From contig QMOL01000119.1 in assembly GCA_003648225.1 (NCBI GenBank), positions 1 to 8,383 on the forward strand: a DNA stretch of 8,383 nt, in the 5' to 3' direction. Below are positions 5,966-8,383 of this stretch, piece by piece. Under the pieces are notes generated by a model. It saw nothing but the letters and a program-made list of their open reading frames with translations. It had not been told where the DNA came from and made no database searches. How positions within the stretch are numbered: the stretch's first letter is position 1; every line of letters begins with the position of its first letter. A program made the position numbers and the translations under genes. The stretch is from Chlamydiota bacterium (lineage in GTDB: Bacteria > Auribacterota > UBA3054 > B51-G9).

Positions 5966-8383
5966 GAATATTTTCAGAGCAAAAATTAAATTCTTGATTT
6001 TACCAATTATTTGGTTATTGGCGATTTTTATATTTGGTAATTTGGCTTTAGCGCAAGTAGACGCAGGTTTGGGATATATGGAAGATTCAGGATTGGGGAC
6101 TACGGATATTAGAGTGACCATCGCAAATATTATTAGGATAATTTTGGGGTTTCTGGGAACCTTGGCCGTGGTTGTTATTTTGATTGGCGGTTTTAAATGG
6201 ATGACAGCCGGTGGCAATGAAGATAAAATTTCTCAAGCTAAAAGATTATTATTTAATGGCGCTATCGGTTTAGTAATTATATTATTATCTTTTGGTATTG
6301 CCAGCTTTGTAATTTCTAAATTAATGGGAGCCACAGGAATAACGCCAGGCGGTCCGGGCGGGCAAGGCGGTCCGGGCGGTGGCGGTCCGTTTTATTCTAA
6401 TAATTTAGTGGTTAAAAGTATTGCTCCTCAGGGTCCAATACCAATTCGCAATGTTAAAGTCAGGGTAACTTTTAATCACGATATAGTCGCTTCCAGCGCT
6501 GAAAATAAAATTGAAATTAAGCGAGCGGATAATAACGATAAAGTAGAAGGCGATTTTAATATTAGATCTAGAACAGTAGAATTTATACCAGATCAAGCTT
6601 GCCCTGAGCCGAATGAAAATTTAAAATGTTTTGACAAAGATACTGAATATAGAGTTGAAGTAAAAGAAGGTATAAAAAGCACTGATAACAAGGAATTAAA
6701 ATGTGGAGGGTTATATCCAGATTGCACAGGTTATTTTACTACTGGGGATTTGATTGATGTAACTCCGCCCCAGGGAAGTATTACTGATCCTGATAATGGC
6801 GCCGGAGTGAGCGCTAATGATTTAATTTTTTTGCAAGCCGATACTAATGATGATAGCGGAATTAGCTTGGTGGAATTTTATGTTGACGGGCAATTGGTGG
6901 ACAGCGATGGTCCGCAAGGTGCTACTCCTACTAATTTTCTTGCCCAGGGCTGGTGGGATACTGCTGATTTAGAATTATTATCTAAGCACTCTATTTCTGC
7001 CAAGGTTTTTGATATTAATGATCACGAAACAACCACCAGTTCTATCAGTGTAATTATTCGCCCTGAATATTGTTTTAATGATATTAAAGATGAAGATGAA
7101 GAGGGAATCGATTGCGGAGGAGATTATTGCGGAGCGTGTGATGGCGCGGCGTGCGGTATTATAAAAGATAATGTTTGTACAGAAATGGATCCCTCAGAAT
7201 GCGCTTCTGTCTATTGCAATCCAGATGATTGTAAATGTATCACTCTTCCGAAAATTACCAATATTTTTTCTGGTGATCCTATTAATGATCCCTATGGTAA
7301 ATATCCAAACGGTTCTCCTGGAAATTATTTAACTATTGTAGGCGAAGCTTTTGGCCGTTCCTCTGGGCAAGTTGTATTTTTGGGTTTAGAAGATGATGAC
7401 AATGATGATAAAATAGCTCCTTTGGCAAATTGTGGCTCTGCGTGGCAAAATAAACAAGTAGTAATTGAAATTCCCGCTGGAGCAGCGCCTGGACCGATTA
7501 AGTTAATTACTAATAATAATTTAGAAGATCGAACTGATGATGATTATGGCCCGACAGTGAATAATTTTACAGTTAATGAAACAGTACGTCCAGGTATTTG
7601 CGAATTGTCTCCAAACGAGGGCGTAGAGGGAACAGAGTTTAAAATCGTTGGCAAGGGTTTTGGCGATGACCAGGGCGAAAGTGAATTATATTTTGGTGAG
7701 CCAATTTTAAAAAATATAACTGCTTGGTCAGATATTAATATAAGTTCTATAGTTCCCAATTTTAGTTTTGATGATTATCCTGTGGTAGTAAAAGTAGGCG
7801 GAGAATATAGCAACAGTGTTAATTTTACTATTAGCGAGGGAGTGGGAGTTAGTCCTCGCATTGATTATATAGATCCAGCCAAAGGAGCCCATGGACAGTA
7901 TATTACTATATTTGGCGAACGTTTTGGCAGAACAGAGGGCACAGTTAATTTTATTAAAGAGGGGGAGGAAAATTTAGCCAGCACTGATTTTCCCGAACCT
8001 TGCGAAGGAAAATGGTGGGGCAATGAAAATATAATTGTTCGCGTTCCTAATGTTGATGTGGGAGATTATCAAGTGGTGGTAACAACAGCTAAAAATAGGG
8101 AGAGTAATAAAATTGATTTTAGCGTTACCGATGATCCTCTAACGCCAGGCATTTGCGCTTTAATTCCAGACCAAGGGCCTGAAGGCGCAAAAGTAAATAT
8201 TTGGGGCAATGGATTTTTATCAGGTGAGGGTAGGGTTGAATTTTGGCAAGATAAACAAGCAGAAGATATATTTTCTTGGGACAGAGACCATATATTTACC
8301 CAAGTTCCTAATGGCGCGCAAACCGGACCGTTAATTGTAACTAATAATGATGAAAAAAATAGTAACCGCGTGACTTTTAAGGT
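5964..8383 (+). CDS. Pilin-like membrane anchor fused to Ig-like, Cys-rich and IPT/TIG domains (3'-partial)
   Basis: The frame is open from ATG at 5964 to the right edge; 806 codons are visible. The signal peptide (1-30) ends LALA|Q. The mature N-terminus QVDAGLGYMEDSGLGTTD and two hydrophobic helices around WMTAGGNEDK repeat the layout of the upstream gene (67 of 94 residues identical by hand alignment, no gaps). A Gly/Pro linker (about 125-142, GGPGGQGGPGGGG) leads to an SbsA-like Ig segment (about 146-265, VKVRVTFNHDI), an Ig-like domain with the VEFYVDG signature (about 270-367), a Cys cluster (about 369-428, containing EEGIDCGGDYCGAC) and four IPT/TIG repeats starting near residues 429, 543, 631 and 728 (e.g. 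LTIVGEAFG, FKIVGKGFG, ITIFGERFG, VNIWGNGF). IPT/TIG domains are extracellular beta-sandwiches common in surface proteins. Acidic runs such as EDDDNDDK may bind Ca2+ (inference). No SD is visible; probably cotranscribed with the upstream gene, 32 nt away. Confidence 0.88.
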   Translation, partial: MNIFRAKIKFLILPIIWLLAIFIFGNLALAQVDAGLGYMEDSGLGTTDIRVTIANIIRIILGFLGTLAVVVILIGGFKWMTAGGNEDKISQAKRLLFNGAIGLVIILLSFGIASFVISKLMGATGITPGGPGGQGGPGGGGPFYSNNLVVKSIAPQGPIPIRNVKVRVTFNHDIVASSAENKIEIKRADNNDKVEGDFNIRSRTVEFIPDQACPEPNENLKCFDKDTEYRVEVKEGIKSTDNKELKCGGLYPDCTGYFTTGDLIDVTPPQGSITDPDNGAGVSANDLIFLQADTNDDSGISLVEFYVDGQLVDSDGPQGATPTNFLAQGWWDTADLELLSKHSISAKVFDINDHETTTSSISVIIRPEYCFNDIKDEDEEGIDCGGDYCGACDGAACGIIKDNVCTEMDPSECASVYCNPDDCKCITLPKITNIFSGDPINDPYGKYPNGSPGNYLTIVGEAFGRSSGQVVFLGLEDDDNDDKIAPLANCGSAWQNKQVVIEIPAGAAPGPIKLITNNNLEDRTDDDYGPTVNNFTVNETVRPGICELSPNEGVEGTEFKIVGKGFGDDQGESELYFGEPILKNITAWSDINISSIVPNFSFDDYPVVVKVGGEYSNSVNFTISEGVGVSPRIDYIDPAKGAHGQYITIFGERFGRTEGTVNFIKEGEENLASTDFPEPCEGKWWGNENIIVRVPNVDVGDYQVVVTTAKNRESNKIDFSVTDDPLTPGICALIPDQGPEGAKVNIWGNGFLSGEGRVEFWQDKQAEDIFSWDRDHIFTQVPNGAQTGPLIVTNNDEKNSNRVTFK

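Noticed and set aside
5939..6217. Minus-strand frame over the start of the second pilin-fusion gene
   Set aside because: Antisense to a signal peptide and transmembrane region well matched by the paralogue upstream.

Overview
The window most likely comes from a Patescibacteria/CPR (Parcubacteria-like) genome. I base this on two large exported proteins that each begin with a CPR-type 'type IV secretion pilin' (TrbC/VirB2-like) module and continue into Ig-like and IPT/TIG domains. AT-rich DNA, short gaps packed with heptanucleotide repeats and a small rpsU-yqeY operon fit this too. TGA works as a stop (end of yqeY), so the code is the standard bacterial one. All genes lie on the + strand. The assignment is by inspection only.

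Layout. (1) Positions 1-2816 hold the 3' part of a very large secreted protein that is already open at the left edge. It has two long repeats carrying MopE-type metal-binding motifs, a region of about 1.2 kb of shuffled cysteine-rich modules, a short CDDG-type Cys-rich segment and a C-terminal PD40/TolB-like beta-propeller. (2) The gap 2817-3096 carries a strong intrinsic terminator, a second hairpin, nine in-phase heptamers and a sigma70-like promoter. (3) rpsU (3097-3348) and yqeY (3359-3811) form a housekeeping pair. (4) The gap 3812-4092 has no gene; it holds small hairpins, direct repeats and a large inverted heptamer repeat that ends 3 nt before the next start codon. (5) Two tandem paralogues follow, 4093-5931 (complete, 612 aa) and 5964 to beyond 8383 (open at the right edge, 806 codons visible). 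Their signal peptide plus two-helix pilin-like N-termini are very alike, but their extracellular parts are different.

Working together. The three large proteins look like cell-surface or secreted proteins of a host-associated ultra-small cell: a Cys-rich propeller protein and two Ig/IPT proteins displayed on a VirB2-like membrane anchor. The most striking unexplained structure is at DNA level. Every non-trivial gap contains a tract of degenerate 7-bp repeats (TGTTCCA-like, ATTTCYA-like, ATTACYA-like). One tract runs into the coding end of the first pilin-fusion gene and supplies its stop codon. The two pilin-fusion genes have no visible Shine-Dalgarno sequence, in contrast to the perfect one of rpsU.
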